Of a DNA stretch of 64,000 nucleotides, positions 18,821-27,888 are shown in pieces. The translations under genes and the position numbers were made by a program. The stretch comes from Eubacterium sp. (lineage in GTDB: Bacteria; Bacillota; Clostridia; Lachnospirales; Lachnospiraceae): contig JAFYHN010000085.1 in NCBI GenBank assembly GCA_017539165.1, positions 18,799 through 82,798 on the forward strand, read 5' to 3'. How positions within the stretch are numbered: the first letter of the stretch is position 1; each line of letters opens with the position of its first letter. The notes under the pieces were generated by a model. It worked only from the letters and a program-made list of their open reading frames with translations. It did not search any database and was not told where the DNA came from.

Positions 18821-19519
18821 TTATTCTACTTCCAAAGAAGAATCTACAAGATGACAATACAATACATCATCATCCGGATTATCTTTATAAGTCTCAAATG
18901 TTCCTGTCACCTGCACCTCAGTATTATCACTAGGATATTCATCAGGATAAACATGTGAATCATCGTCCCATATAAACTCCAGTCCCTGTTGACAGCAAGC
19001 CATAGCATCTTTTATAAGAACGAAATGATATCTCTTTCCAGTGTCTTCAAAGAGTGTCGAATAATATGCACCTTCCATCTTAATCTTCTTTCCAACGTAA
19101 CTGTCAGGATCTACCATCATCTGATAAACAGTTGCATAAACCATATCGCTGTTCATAACAGTAAGATCTACATCTACATTCGGATCAGCACCCGGAACTG
19201 ACTCGGTATCAGAAACATAGGCATCTGTCACAGTCGAATTCTGAACGCTTACTCCCGATTTATCATTATTAAGATTCGCACTCTGAGTTGTCGGCTGTTC
19301 TGTAGTCGGTTCTGTTGTCGGAGTCTCTACATAGGTAGCCGTTTCAGTAGTAGTTTTTTCTGTTTTTCCCTCTTCCTTAGCAATCTGTTCTTCTATAACA
19401 TTCTGAACATTATTTCCACTATTAAGTTTACTATCACTCTTTTCTGAACCGCATGAACTAAGGCAAGATATCATAATCATGCTACATGCAAAAAGAGCTG
19501 TTTTCTTTTTTAGATTCAT
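18821..19519 (-). CDS. Zinc-operon lipoprotein with CC-containing OB-like domain
   Basis: 232 aa. The signal peptide ends in lipobox CLSSC, then comes a ~90-residue Thr/Glu/Gln-rich linker. The C-terminal ~100 residues (YVGKKIKMEGAYY... DAMACCQQGLEF... VQVTGTFETY) resemble the DUF1980/YcgQ C-terminal OB-like domain, which also has a paired cysteine. It starts at 19519, 1 bp after the znuB stop, so it is cotranscribed with the zinc importer. A surface role in metal handling is inferred. ATG at 19519 follows GGGAG by about 11 nt; upstream in-frame ATGs lack ribosome sites. Confidence 0.72.
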   Translation of the reverse strand: MNLKKKTALFACSMIMISCLSSCGSEKSDSKLNSGNNVQNVIEEQIAKEEGKTEKTTTETATYVETPTTEPTTEQPTTQSANLNNDKSGVSVQNSTVTDAYVSDTESVPGADPNVDVDLTVMNSDMVYATVYQMMVDPDSYVGKKIKMEGAYYSTLFEDTGKRYHFVLIKDAMACCQQGLEFIWDDDSHVYPDEYPSDNTEVQVTGTFETYKDNPDDDVLYCHLVDSSLEVE

Positions 19520-19520
19520 T

Positions 19521-20363
19521 TTATGATGCACTCCCATATCTGATTTTTCTGATAATAACACATATTACAAAGCACAAAAGATCCATAGCCACTATAGTCG
19601 CTCCAACAGGTGTAGAATACATGATTGATGTAATCATTCCAGCTAGAGAACATACCACTGAGAATATAACTGAAAGAATGACCACTCCTTTAAATGTCCC
19701 GCTGAGTCTCATGGCCGCAAGTGCCGGAAAGACTATAAGCGCCGAGATAAGAAGGCTTCCTACAAGATTCATTCCCAAAACTATGATTATCGCAACTATT
19801 ATAGCTATAAGAAGGTTATATTTCTTTGATGAAACTCCAGTAGCATCACAGAATGTTTCGTCAAATGTAACTGCAAAGATCTTGTTATAAAACAAAATAT
19901 AAAGGACAATAACAACCACGGATAATACTATGCAGAGAATTACCTCTTTCATTTGCAGTGTCAAAATCGATAAAGAACCAAAAAGAGTACTGCACACATC
20001 ACCCGTAATATTGGCGGATCCGGAAAAAACATTCAAAAGCAGATATCCGAAAGCTAGCGATGTAACCGAAAGCATAGCTATCGCTGCATCCCCCTTCAAC
20101 ATGGATTTATTTCCAGATCTTAATAGAAGTACTGCTGCAATGATTGTTACCGGCATAACGATAATATTGAGATTAGTCATTTTCATTATCATTGCCACCG
20201 CCATGGCACCAAATGCAACATGAGAGAGTCCATCTCCGATGAATGAATATCTCTTAAGTACCAGAGTCACACCCAGAAGCGACGCACAAAGAGCGATCAG
20301 CACTCCAACTATGAGTGCATATATTACAAAATTATAATTAAGGTAATACAGGAATTTACTCAT
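19521..20363 (-). CDS. znuB: Zinc ABC transporter permease ZnuB
   Basis: 280 aa, about eight membrane helices, ABC-3 family. The N-terminal segment LGVTLVLKRYSFIGDGLSHVAFGA is the family signature. It forms the channel for Zn2+ delivered by ZnuA. ATG at 20363 is preceded by GGAGGTGAT and overlaps the znuC stop by 8 nt. Confidence 0.9.
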   Translation of the reverse strand: MSKFLYYLNYNFVIYALIVGVLIALCASLLGVTLVLKRYSFIGDGLSHVAFGAMAVAMIMKMTNLNIIVMPVTIIAAVLLLRSGNKSMLKGDAAIAMLSVTSLAFGYLLLNVFSGSANITGDVCSTLFGSLSILTLQMKEVILCIVLSVVVIVLYILFYNKIFAVTFDETFCDATGVSSKKYNLLIAIIVAIIIVLGMNLVGSLLISALIVFPALAAMRLSGTFKGVVILSVIFSVVCSLAGMITSIMYSTPVGATIVAMDLLCFVICVIIRKIRYGSAS

Positions 20364-21069
20364 CGTCATCACCTCCCACAGTTGACCAGTACTTATAAGC
20401 ATCACTCTTTACATAGTCATCTGTCTTCCCGAAGAACAGCTGTTTTCTGCCAAGATGAAGTATATGGCTGGCATATTTCACTGCAGTAGTAATATCGTGA
20501 GATATCATTATAATAGTTACTCCGTCTTTATTCAGATTCTGAACCACTTTATACATTTCCTCTGTTACCTTGGCATCCAGTCCACTTACAGGCTCATCCA
20601 GCAGAATTATCTTGCTAGTTGCTGTGAGTGCCCTGGCCAGAAGAACTCTCTGCTTCTGACCGCCGGATAGATTTCTGAAAGTTTCCTTCCTGAGTTCCCA
20701 TGCATCCAGTTTTTTCAGACTTTCTTCCGCCCTTTTCTTATCTTCTTTACTATAGAAAGGTCTGAGACCTGTTTTTGCCAGATTACCCGACATAACTATC
20801 TCCCAGACACTTGCGGGGAAATCCTTCTGAATAAGTGTCTGCTGAGGAAGATATCCTATGTCACTCTGTCCCAGCTCATCGCTGTAAACTATCTCTCCCT
20901 TAATAGCAGGCTGAAGCCTGAGAAGAGTCTTCATGAGTGTACTCTTCCCGGCTCCATTTTCACCTACTATGCATAAATAGTCTCCCTTGTCGACGGAGAA
21001 CTTTAAATGTTTTGATAATGCGCTACCATCGTAGCCTATTGAAACATCCTTTACCTCAATGTACGACAT
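20356..21069 (-). CDS. znuC: Zinc ABC transporter ATPase ZnuC
   Basis: 237 aa ABC ATPase: Walker A GENGAGKST, Q-loop YLPQQ, signature LSGGQKQR, Walker B ILLDEPVSGLD and switch ISHD. It powers zinc uptake with ZnuB. ATG at 21069 has AAGGA 8 nt upstream, better placed than for the ATG at 21075. It lies within the zur-znuA-znuC-znuB operon. Confidence 0.9.
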   Translation of the reverse strand: MSYIEVKDVSIGYDGSALSKHLKFSVDKGDYLCIVGENGAGKSTLMKTLLRLQPAIKGEIVYSDELGQSDIGYLPQQTLIQKDFPASVWEIVMSGNLAKTGLRPFYSKEDKKRAEESLKKLDAWELRKETFRNLSGGQKQRVLLARALTATSKIILLDEPVSGLDAKVTEEMYKVVQNLNKDGVTIIMISHDITTAVKYASHILHLGRKQLFFGKTDDYVKSDAYKYWSTVGGDDDE

Positions 21070-21117
21070 AACCATGTTCCTTCATTTAAAATTTATATTT
21101 TATCTTTTAATGTTTTA

Positions 21118-22224
21118 TCATTCACCAAGTGCCTTTTTTAATACTTCAAGATTCTCTCCCATTGCATTCACATAGGATACTCCCGCCGTTACTTCCGAAG
21201 AAGTGATCGACTGAAGTGAGTTCATCGTAAGTATTTCCTGATTCTTAGTTTTTGTGTTATCTTTAACTGTATTTGCAAGCTTCTGATCACTTTTCTCTAT
21301 AGTACAGATTGCCGGAAGCTTCAACTCATCAATCTTCTGTGAGAGGAAGATTATTGTATCAAAACTTGCTTCTGTCTCTGCCGAACATCCTACGAATGCA
21401 GCATAATACTTTAATCCGTAGTCATCAAACATATATCTGAATGGAAATCTGTCTCCAAACAATACTGTTTTCACAGCAGCCGAGTCAACTGCAGTCTGGT
21501 ACTCTTTGTCAATCTGTGAAAGTCTGTTATTGTATGCATCAACATTTGCCTTATATATTTCAGCATGGCCCGGATCTTTATCCGCAAGAACATCAGCTAT
21601 CTCAGAACAGAAAACACGAGCATCTTTAAGTGAAAGCCAAACATGCTCATCATACTCAATCTCGCCGCCTTCATGATGATGACCATCTTCATCCCCGTGA
21701 TCATCCTTGTCCTTTTCCTCATCTTCCATACCCTCGACGACTTCTTCTTTTTTAGCCTGTTCGCCGAGAACATCCAGAAGATTTATAACTACCATATCTT
21801 TATTCTTTGCATTTTTAAGTGCATCTTCTACCCAGAAGTCAGATTCACCACCTACATAAATAAAAATATCACAGGATGAAATCTTGGCTATGTCAGCAGC
21901 AGAAGGCTGATATGAATGCAGGTCCGCACCGTTGTCCAGAAGCATTGAAACATCCACATATTCCGCAGCACTCATTCCAGCGCCATTCTGTCCCATACCA
22001 ACTATCTCACGAACCCAGTCATACTCCGGGAAGATAGTTGTTACAACCTGAAGAGTTGTATCAGCGCCATCACCAAGCTTTCCGGCATAGTAAATCTCTG
22101 TCGGTCCATCCGGATTTCCCGTGTTCACGCTACAGGCTGTAAGCATAGAACATAACAGAACAGCTGTCATCCAGAATACTAATGTCTTCTTTATCTTTTT
22201 GAATCTATCAAGCATTTTTATCAT
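21118..22224 (-). CDS. znuA: Zinc-binding lipoprotein ZnuA (cluster A-I/TroA-like)
   Basis: 368 aa. The lipobox is LTAC (Cys ~31). Metal ligands fit ZnuA: H in DLHSYQPS, a His/Asp-rich loop (DDHGDEDGHHHEGG, ~175-190) followed by DEHVWLS, and E/D residues in the C-terminal lobe. Oddly, FGDRFPFRYMFDDYGL has Asp-Arg where many ZnuA proteins have a His. It captures Zn2+ for ZnuBC. ATG at 22224 has AAGGA 8 nt upstream, and the gene lies 16 bp after zur. Confidence 0.9.
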   Translation of the reverse strand: MIKMLDRFKKIKKTLVFWMTAVLLCSMLTACSVNTGNPDGPTEIYYAGKLGDGADTTLQVVTTIFPEYDWVREIVGMGQNGAGMSAAEYVDVSMLLDNGADLHSYQPSAADIAKISSCDIFIYVGGESDFWVEDALKNAKNKDMVVINLLDVLGEQAKKEEVVEGMEDEEKDKDDHGDEDGHHHEGGEIEYDEHVWLSLKDARVFCSEIADVLADKDPGHAEIYKANVDAYNNRLSQIDKEYQTAVDSAAVKTVLFGDRFPFRYMFDDYGLKYYAAFVGCSAETEASFDTIIFLSQKIDELKLPAICTIEKSDQKLANTVKDNTKTKNQEILTMNSLQSITSSEVTAGVSYVNAMGENLEVLKKALGE

Positions 22225-22240
22225 TATAGTAATCCTTTTT

Positions 22241-22663
22241 CTAACTATCTAAGCAATCTTCGCACAAACCATAAAAAACCGTTCTTCTTGGATTTATCAC
22301 AAAATGGTGATTGGCCTGGATATGATTCATCAGTTCCTCTATCTCTCCACAATGAAGATGGATCAGCTTTCCGCACTTATCACATTTGCAGTGATAGCAC
22401 TTATGGGCACCCTCATGAGCATGCCCCTCACCCACATATTCGTAGCAGGCAGAATTACCACTCTCAAGATTGTATTTGTTAACAATCCCTTCATCCACCA
22501 TCTTATCAAGCTGTCTGTAAACCGTAGTTATTCCAATAGATTTGCCCTTCTTCTCAAAATACGCACAGACATCATTTACCGTCACATGCTCTCCGGACAT
22601 ATCCTTAAGATAATTCAGAAGCTCGGAACGTTGTTTAGTTTTATATTGTGATTTACTATTCAT
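22241..22663 (-). CDS. zur: Fur-family zinc regulator Zur
   Basis: 140 aa. An N-terminal winged helix (GITTVYRQLDKMVDEGIV) is followed by the dimer/metal domain. The structural zinc site is CDKC with C-terminal CEDC; other ligands are in AHEGAHKCYHCKC and HLHC. Zur rather than Fur is inferred from the znu genes directly downstream. It probably represses the operon, including itself, through the two boxes at 22692-22733 when zinc is sufficient. Confidence 0.88.
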   Translation of the reverse strand: MNSKSQYKTKQRSELLNYLKDMSGEHVTVNDVCAYFEKKGKSIGITTVYRQLDKMVDEGIVNKYNLESGNSACYEYVGEGHAHEGAHKCYHCKCDKCGKLIHLHCGEIEELMNHIQANHHFVINPRRTVFYGLCEDCLDS

Positions 22664-22691
22664 ATCTTAAACCTACTAAACCGATCAGCAA

Positions 22692-22712
22692 AAATGAAAA
22701 TGATTTTCATTT
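22692..22712. promoter_or_regulatory. Zur box 1
   Basis: AAATGAAAAT and its exact reverse complement flank a single G: a 10-1-10 perfect palindrome. It lies 29 bp upstream of the zur start codon, just after the predicted transcription start. Confidence 0.8.
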
Positions 22713-22718
22713 CATATT

Positions 22719-22733
22719 TGAAAACGGTTTTCA
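22719..22733. promoter_or_regulatory. Zur box 2
   Basis: TGAAAAC-G-GTTTTCA, a 7-1-7 palindrome sharing the TGAAAA/TTTTCA core of box 1. Its centre is 24 bp from the box 1 centre, and it touches the -10 box. Confidence 0.75.
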
Positions 22734-22761
22734 TTTTACTTCTGAAGTCCCAATCTGTCAA
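22733..22761 (-). promoter_or_regulatory. Promoter of the zur-znuACB operon
   Basis: Minus-strand TTGACA, 17-bp spacer, TAAAAT. The start is near 22726, so both Zur boxes lie over the start site and early transcript, a classical repression geometry. Confidence 0.8.
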
Positions 22762-22863
22762 CCTTTTATTTTGTAATGTCATTTATTTTGAGATGTCATT
22801 TGAAATGTTATATGTTACAATGAATGATAGTTTTTAGTTATGCACTTGAAAGGATTATGCCAA

Positions 22864-23778
22864 ATGACACTCAAGCAGTTACATTATATAGTCACCGTGG
22901 CTGAGACTGGCTCCATAACCGACGCTGCGAGAAAGCTTTTTATCGCACAGCCAAGTCTCACTTCCGCTATACACGAAATTGAAAATGAATATAATATATC
23001 AATCTTCTATCGTTCCAATAAGGGGATAAAACCGACTCCGGAAGGGGATGAATTTCTGGGATATGCTAGACAGGTTCTTGAACAGGCAAGTCTTATGAAC
23101 GAGAGATACACCGGTAAATCTTCATTGAAACAGAAGTTCAGTGTATCAGCCCAGCACTATTCTTTTGTTGTTGAGGCATTTGTGGAGCTTGTAAAACAGT
23201 TTGAAGGCGAAAAATATGAATTCCATATGAGAGAAACCGAGACATATGACATCATAAATGACGTAGCTCACATGACTAGTGAGATCGGTATTCTATATAT
23301 GAACAAATTCAATGAAACTATAATGAAGAAAACTCTTAGAGAGAACGGGCTCAGCTTTAATTCCCTGTTCATAGCTAAGCCACATATATTTATAGGAAAA
23401 AACAGTCCTCTTGCAAAGAAGAAGACTGTTTCCTTAGAAGAACTCGCTCCCTATCCGAGACTGTCCTACGAACAGGGAAATCATAATTCGTTTTATTTTT
23501 CTGAAGAAATACTCAGCACCATGGACTGTGACAAAGAGCTTGTTGTCCGCGACAGAGCATCACTATTTAACATGCTCATCGGTCTAAACGGCTACACGAT
23601 CTGCAGTGGTGTTATCAGTTCCGAACTGAACGGCCCGGATATCGTATCCATTCCACTTGAGATAGATGACTACATGGATATCGGCTACATCCTGCCAAGC
23701 ACCATCAAGCCATCACCACTCACTCAGCAGTATATAAAAATCCTATGCAGCCTTACTCCTGAACATCCTCAAGTTTAA
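22864..23778 (+). CDS. LysR-family transcriptional regulator
   Basis: 304 aa. An N-terminal winged HTH (LKQLHYIVTVAETGSITDAARKL, then QPSLTSAIHEIE) precedes the LysR substrate-binding domain (~90-300). ATG at 22864 has AAAGGA 9 nt upstream; the ATG at 22840 has no ribosome site. It is divergent from the zinc operon, and its 3' end overlaps that of the convergent AAA ATPase gene by 26 bp. The target and inducer are unknown. ATGTCATTT occurs twice (22776 and 22793) in its upstream region. Confidence 0.9.
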   Translation: MTLKQLHYIVTVAETGSITDAARKLFIAQPSLTSAIHEIENEYNISIFYRSNKGIKPTPEGDEFLGYARQVLEQASLMNERYTGKSSLKQKFSVSAQHYSFVVEAFVELVKQFEGEKYEFHMRETETYDIINDVAHMTSEIGILYMNKFNETIMKKTLRENGLSFNSLFIAKPHIFIGKNSPLAKKKTVSLEELAPYPRLSYEQGNHNSFYFSEEILSTMDCDKELVVRDRASLFNMLIGLNGYTICSGVISSELNGPDIVSIPLEIDDYMDIGYILPSTIKPSPLTQQYIKILCSLTPEHPQV

Positions 23779-25522
23779 AGGTAGTAAGTGCATTTGCATC
23801 TATATTGTCGCTTTTAACTATTCTGCTTGCCTGTCTTTCGACACAACGCTCAAAATAGTTTCTTACTTCTCTGGCATTTGCGAAATTCTCTTCGTCAGAA
23901 TGAGACATTTCTTCCAAATGCCTTTTTACATATTCACCTGCTTCTCCGTTCAGAACATAGTCCTGACTATAGCACATAAGATCATATATCTTACGAAGCT
24001 CTTCACCTGTGTAGTCTGGAAATTCAATAAACTTATTAAATCTGGATTTAAGTCCCGGATAGGAATCTATAAAATCCTCCATCTGTTCAGTATAACCGGC
24101 AACAATCACAACAAAGTCACCCCTGTTATCTTCCATACGCTTAAGAATAGTATCTACGGCTTCCTGACCAAAATCCTGTCCTTCCGCACTAGTAAGCGTG
24201 TATGCTTCATCTATAAAAAGGACCCCACCCATGGCTTCATCACAAACCTTGGATGTTTTCTGGGCCGTCTGACCTACATAACCTTCAACAAGTCCCGCCC
24301 TGTCCACCTCAACAAGCTGCCCCTTACTTACAACACCAAGCTGATGGTAAATCTTGGCAAGAAGACGTGCGACTGTAGTTTTACCTGTTCCTGGGTTTCC
24401 AGAAAATACCAGATGATGAGACATTTCCGGAGTCTTAAGTCCCATCTCTTCACGCAGCTTGCTGACCTTGACTATATTGATCAGATTGTTGAGATTCTTC
24501 TTAACAGATTGAAGCCCGATAAGAGAATCCAGCTGTGCCATGAGATCTTCCAATGATTCCTCTTCTTTTCTTGTTTCAGATTCTCCCAAAGCTTTTGATG
24601 TACCATCAACCTTTCCCGGTTCTGCTACTTTCATACCGTCAGCTGAATCTATTGCCATGCTTCTGTCTACATTTCCGGTCGGAGTATCATATAACATCTT
24701 ATTATCAAAGCCTGCTCCAGTTCCGGCGTACTTTTTATTATAGTTTTCCATCATGATCATTGCATCCAGCTCAGCCTGACTTGTTGTATAAGGCTTATCA
24801 TATTCTGCTTCATGAACTCGACGAGAGGCTGCATAATTCGAAGCACCAAATAACGTCCCTAATAATGATCCACCTATATTGCGTCCGGAATATCTACTAT
24901 TATATCTTCTTTCGTCCGAACCAAAGCTTCCCGAATAGGTCGATGTCATACTGCTTGGTCTTACCCTTTCAGGCTTATCAACAATCCCCATAGCCGCACG
25001 CACCTCAACCGGTGTATGCTCAAGAAGTCCAAACCCATCCAGATAATTATTCATCATATTTATATATGTAGAAATTCTTTCAGCCTCGTAATCACTGACT
25101 CCACTAAATGCCGCAAAATAACACCCAACATCATTGAATGTATTGATCAGATATTTAGATAGAGCTATTCCATAACCTGCTCTTCTTGTAAAAGGAGATA
25201 TATCATCCTTTATAAAATATTGAAGAGATAGAGGAACCCTTTCAAGAATGTCCGGAGCAAGACATTTTTCATTCCTAAATCTCAGAAAGTTCTCGGGAGT
25301 AATCGTAATCTGTAAACTATCATTTATAAATGCAACCTGAGCACTAAGACTCGAACTATTATCATCATATATATAACCTAAGAAAACCAGCAGGTCATCC
25401 TTCAGCTGGTTTCTAAGTGTAATCCCCGCATCCTGGGGATATATTCCATTCTTCTTCCACCCAATCTCATCCGCATATGAGAAAGAATAGGTGATCATAG
25501 CTTTTACGTCTTTAACTACCAT
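23753..25522 (-). CDS. AAA ATPase of the CbxX/CfxQ-SpoVK family with long unknown N-terminal region
   Basis: About 589 aa. The C-terminal ~260 residues are a CbxX/SpoVK AAA module: LIGLQSVKKNL, Walker A GNPGTGKTT, the pore-like GYVGQTAQKT, Walker B VLFIDEAYTL, sensor-1 VVIVAGY and LKSRFNK. The first ~310 residues match no domain I recognise and contain a Ser/Tyr/Arg-rich stretch. It is probably a remodelling ATPase with an unknown client. The start is uncertain: 25522 follows GGATGGG, while the longer ATG at 25573 lacks a ribosome site. Confidence 0.82.
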   Translation of the reverse strand: MVVKDVKAMITYSFSYADEIGWKKNGIYPQDAGITLRNQLKDDLLVFLGYIYDDNSSSLSAQVAFINDSLQITITPENFLRFRNEKCLAPDILERVPLSLQYFIKDDISPFTRRAGYGIALSKYLINTFNDVGCYFAAFSGVSDYEAERISTYINMMNNYLDGFGLLEHTPVEVRAAMGIVDKPERVRPSSMTSTYSGSFGSDERRYNSRYSGRNIGGSLLGTLFGASNYAASRRVHEAEYDKPYTTSQAELDAMIMMENYNKKYAGTGAGFDNKMLYDTPTGNVDRSMAIDSADGMKVAEPGKVDGTSKALGESETRKEEESLEDLMAQLDSLIGLQSVKKNLNNLINIVKVSKLREEMGLKTPEMSHHLVFSGNPGTGKTTVARLLAKIYHQLGVVSKGQLVEVDRAGLVEGYVGQTAQKTSKVCDEAMGGVLFIDEAYTLTSAEGQDFGQEAVDTILKRMEDNRGDFVVIVAGYTEQMEDFIDSYPGLKSRFNKFIEFPDYTGEELRKIYDLMCYSQDYVLNGEAGEYVKRHLEEMSHSDEENFANAREVRNYFERCVERQASRIVKSDNIDANALTTFKLEDVQE

Positions 25523-25790
25523 AGTATTAACCCATCCAAATATTGATGTTTTGATTATAGACTTATAAATCATTTAACGCAAGATATCTGTTCTTTTTAA
25601 GCTATTCGATCATCGTCATTAAAATCTTATAAAAAAAAGTAATTATTCACAAATATATTATTATTTTTGTACAACATGACAAAATCTAATAAATAAACAA
25701 ATCAAAAAACGAGAAGTAAAGCCGGTATTCTTTCCATATAATACGAAACCGTAATAATTTAGTAGGTTAAAAAAATGGAGGAAAAAAGAA

Positions 25791-25973
25791 ATGGGATTAT
25801 TTGGTAAAAAAGAGAGCCTTATTGTAAGTGAAGTTCAGAAAGATGAACTGATCGAGAAACTTGAAGACGCTAACATTAAGTATACTTTAAATGTTGAGAA
25901 GAACTTTGAATACAAGAACGAAGTAATATATAGAGTTCGCGCAAAGGCTGAAGACCTTAAAAAGGTTGTTTAA
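25791..25973 (+). CDS. Small conserved-looking protein of unknown function (60 aa)
   Basis: 60 aa, charged, predicted helix-strand mix, starting MGLFGKKESLIVSEVQ. It has a strong GGAGG ribosome site, a TATAAT at 25737-25742 about 50 bp upstream and its own terminator, so it is a real monocistronic gene. No known family is recognised; the single-domain size suggests a cytosolic or membrane-peripheral protein. Confidence 0.75.
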   Translation: MGLFGKKESLIVSEVQKDELIEKLEDANIKYTLNVEKNFEYKNEVIYRVRAKAEDLKKVV

Positions 25974-25994
25974 AAAAATACGCATCTTAATCTA

Positions 25995-26024
25995 AAAACT
26001 ACGTCACCGAAATGACGTAGTTTT
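25995..26024. terminator. Bidirectional intrinsic terminator
   Basis: AAAACTACGTCA pairs perfectly with TGACGTAGTTTT around a 6-base loop, followed by further Ts. It separates the 60-aa gene (+) from the convergent DUF218 gene (-). Confidence 0.85.
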
Positions 26025-26039
26025 TTGCTATTTATTACA

Positions 26040-26858
26040 TTAATACTTCAGAAAATATCCGGGAACAGCATAAAGCTCCCTAACATAATATGTCGGAAAT
26101 AACCAACCCGCAGTTTTAGCCGAAACAGGTATTGATTCAAGTCCGTATTTATATGCAAGTCTTCTTGCACGATATTCATGGAACTCGTTTGTCACCATCG
26201 CAACTGTTTTTCCAAGTCCTTCTCTTTCCATAATCTCTTTACTGAATGTAAGGTTCTCTGCCGTTGTTGTCGACTTATCTTCCTGATATATCCTGCTTCC
26301 ATCGATTCCCTTCTTAACAAGGTAATCGTACATACACTCAGCTTCCGGAATACTTTCACCCGGTCCCTGTCCGCCGGATACAATACAAACCGCATCCGGA
26401 TGATCAACCATATATTCATACGCCGCATCCAGTCGTTCTCTCAGCATAAGACTTGGCGACGTTCCTCTTACCTGACAGCCAAGCACCAAAAGGACATGAG
26501 CACTTTTCCCAGCGCCACCTTCTTCTGAACGCATAAACAAGCTATCTACTACAGCCCCACGATAAAGCAGGATTGTAATACCTATTGCACCAACGATCAC
26601 AAGTCCCACAAGAAAAGACAAAATGACAAGAATCCTTTTAGCCACTTTCTTCTCCCACAAAAAACTCAGAACTTTCTTCACCTGATTCCATAACAGGACC
26701 ACTCCGATCAAAACAATAGCAACAGCTATTCCGGTAAGATTCCCTACATTACGGATACCAACCGAGATTGGCGTTACAAAAATCGAAAACAGATATACTC
26801 CGAACAGAAGCACTATCAGCCTCATTATTAAATTCGAAATCTTAATCTTATCTCTCAT
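26040..26858 (-). CDS. DUF218/YdcF-like membrane protein (SanA/ElyC type)
   Basis: 272 aa. There are about three to four hydrophobic segments in the first ~105 residues, then a soluble DUF218 domain: HVLLVLGCQVRG, ERLDAAYEYM, VSGGQGPGESIPEA, STTTAENLTFSKEIM and VTNEFHEYRARRLA. The family is linked to envelope polymer homeostasis, but its reaction is not defined. The gene is apparently monocistronic. Confidence 0.85.
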   Translation of the reverse strand: MRDKIKISNLIMRLIVLLFGVYLFSIFVTPISVGIRNVGNLTGIAVAIVLIGVVLLWNQVKKVLSFLWEKKVAKRILVILSFLVGLVIVGAIGITILLYRGAVVDSLFMRSEEGGAGKSAHVLLVLGCQVRGTSPSLMLRERLDAAYEYMVDHPDAVCIVSGGQGPGESIPEAECMYDYLVKKGIDGSRIYQEDKSTTTAENLTFSKEIMEREGLGKTVAMVTNEFHEYRARRLAYKYGLESIPVSAKTAGWLFPTYYVRELYAVPGYFLKY

Positions 26859-26935
26859 ACTTACTTTTTATCCTTCACACTATGAAAATAAAAACGCAGG
26901 ACAAAGGTTCATCTCTGCCCCGCGAAACAAGCATA

Positions 26936-27874
26936 TTATGCTTCACATCTTTTGAGAAGCTCTTCCCATCTCTTATCAACTTCTGCCTGGAATTCTTCGA
27001 GGAGTCCCTCATTTCCAGCCTTGAAGAGATGCTTGAATCTTCCCTGTTCTTTAAGGAAGTCTTCGATAGGAAGCTTATTCTTTGGCTTATAGCTGAGAAT
27101 CCACTTTCCATCAATAACTTCAAACAGTGGCCAGTAGCATGTATCTACTGCCAGTTTACAGATCTTTGCCATATCTGCAGCATCAAATCTCCATCCTCTT
27201 GGACATGGTGCCATTACGTTAAGGAATGCAGGTCCCGGTGTGTAGATAGCCTTTTCTGACTTCTCATACAGATCCTTCATACCTGATGTAAATGTTGACT
27301 GTCCAACATATGGAATGTTGTGAGCAGCCATGATAGCTGCAAGGTCTTTTCTAGACTGAACTTTACCTGTACTTACTTTACCTACAGGTGTAGTAGTTGT
27401 ATCTGCAAATCTAGGTGTAGCTGATGATCTCTGGATACCTGTGTTCATGTATGCTCCGTTGTCGTAGCAAACATAAACCATATCATGTCCACGTTCCATA
27501 GCTCCTGAAAGTGACTGGAACCCGATATCGTATGTACCACCATCACCACCGAATGTTATAAACTTATATGTTGTATCCTCATCAATACGTCCTCTCTTCT
27601 TGAGAGCGTTGTATGCAGTCTCAACACCTGAAAGTGTAGCTCCTGCACAAGCAAATGCATTGTGGATATAACTGTCCTGATATGCTGTATAAGGATAAAG
27701 ATATGTAGAAACCTCAAGACATCCTGTAGCATTTCCGATAACCGCCTTATCCTCTTCCTTAAGTGCACGAAGCACTGTTCTTGCTGTGATAGCAGCGCCA
27801 CAGCCAGCGCAAAGTCTATGTCCCGGAGTAAGTCGCTCAGGCTTACTCATAACTTCTTTAAGATTATATGCCAT
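26936..27874 (-). CDS. porB: Pyruvate:ferredoxin oxidoreductase beta subunit PorB
   Basis: 312 aa TPP-binding subunit. N-terminal HRLCAGCGAA gives two cluster cysteines, with another in NATGCLEVS. The TPP motif is GGDGGTYDIGFQSLSGAMERGHDMVYVCYDNGAY. TPVGKVSTGK is typical of pyruvate-type enzymes. With PorA, PorC and PorD it oxidises pyruvate to acetyl-CoA and CO2 and reduces ferredoxin. A 2-oxoisovalerate specificity cannot be excluded. It is the last gene of porCDAB, 14 bp after porA. Confidence 0.87.
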   Translation of the reverse strand: MAYNLKEVMSKPERLTPGHRLCAGCGAAITARTVLRALKEEDKAVIGNATGCLEVSTYLYPYTAYQDSYIHNAFACAGATLSGVETAYNALKKRGRIDEDTTYKFITFGGDGGTYDIGFQSLSGAMERGHDMVYVCYDNGAYMNTGIQRSSATPRFADTTTTPVGKVSTGKVQSRKDLAAIMAAHNIPYVGQSTFTSGMKDLYEKSEKAIYTPGPAFLNVMAPCPRGWRFDAADMAKICKLAVDTCYWPLFEVIDGKWILSYKPKNKLPIEDFLKEQGRFKHLFKAGNEGLLEEFQAEVDKRWEELLKRCEA

Positions 27875-27888
27875 TGTACTTCTCCTTC

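Noticed and set aside
22776-22801. Two ATGTCATTT direct repeats before the LysR gene
   Set aside because: Too short and AT-rich to claim as an operator, and they do not form the T-N11-A pattern usual for LysR sites; mentioned only in the gene entry.
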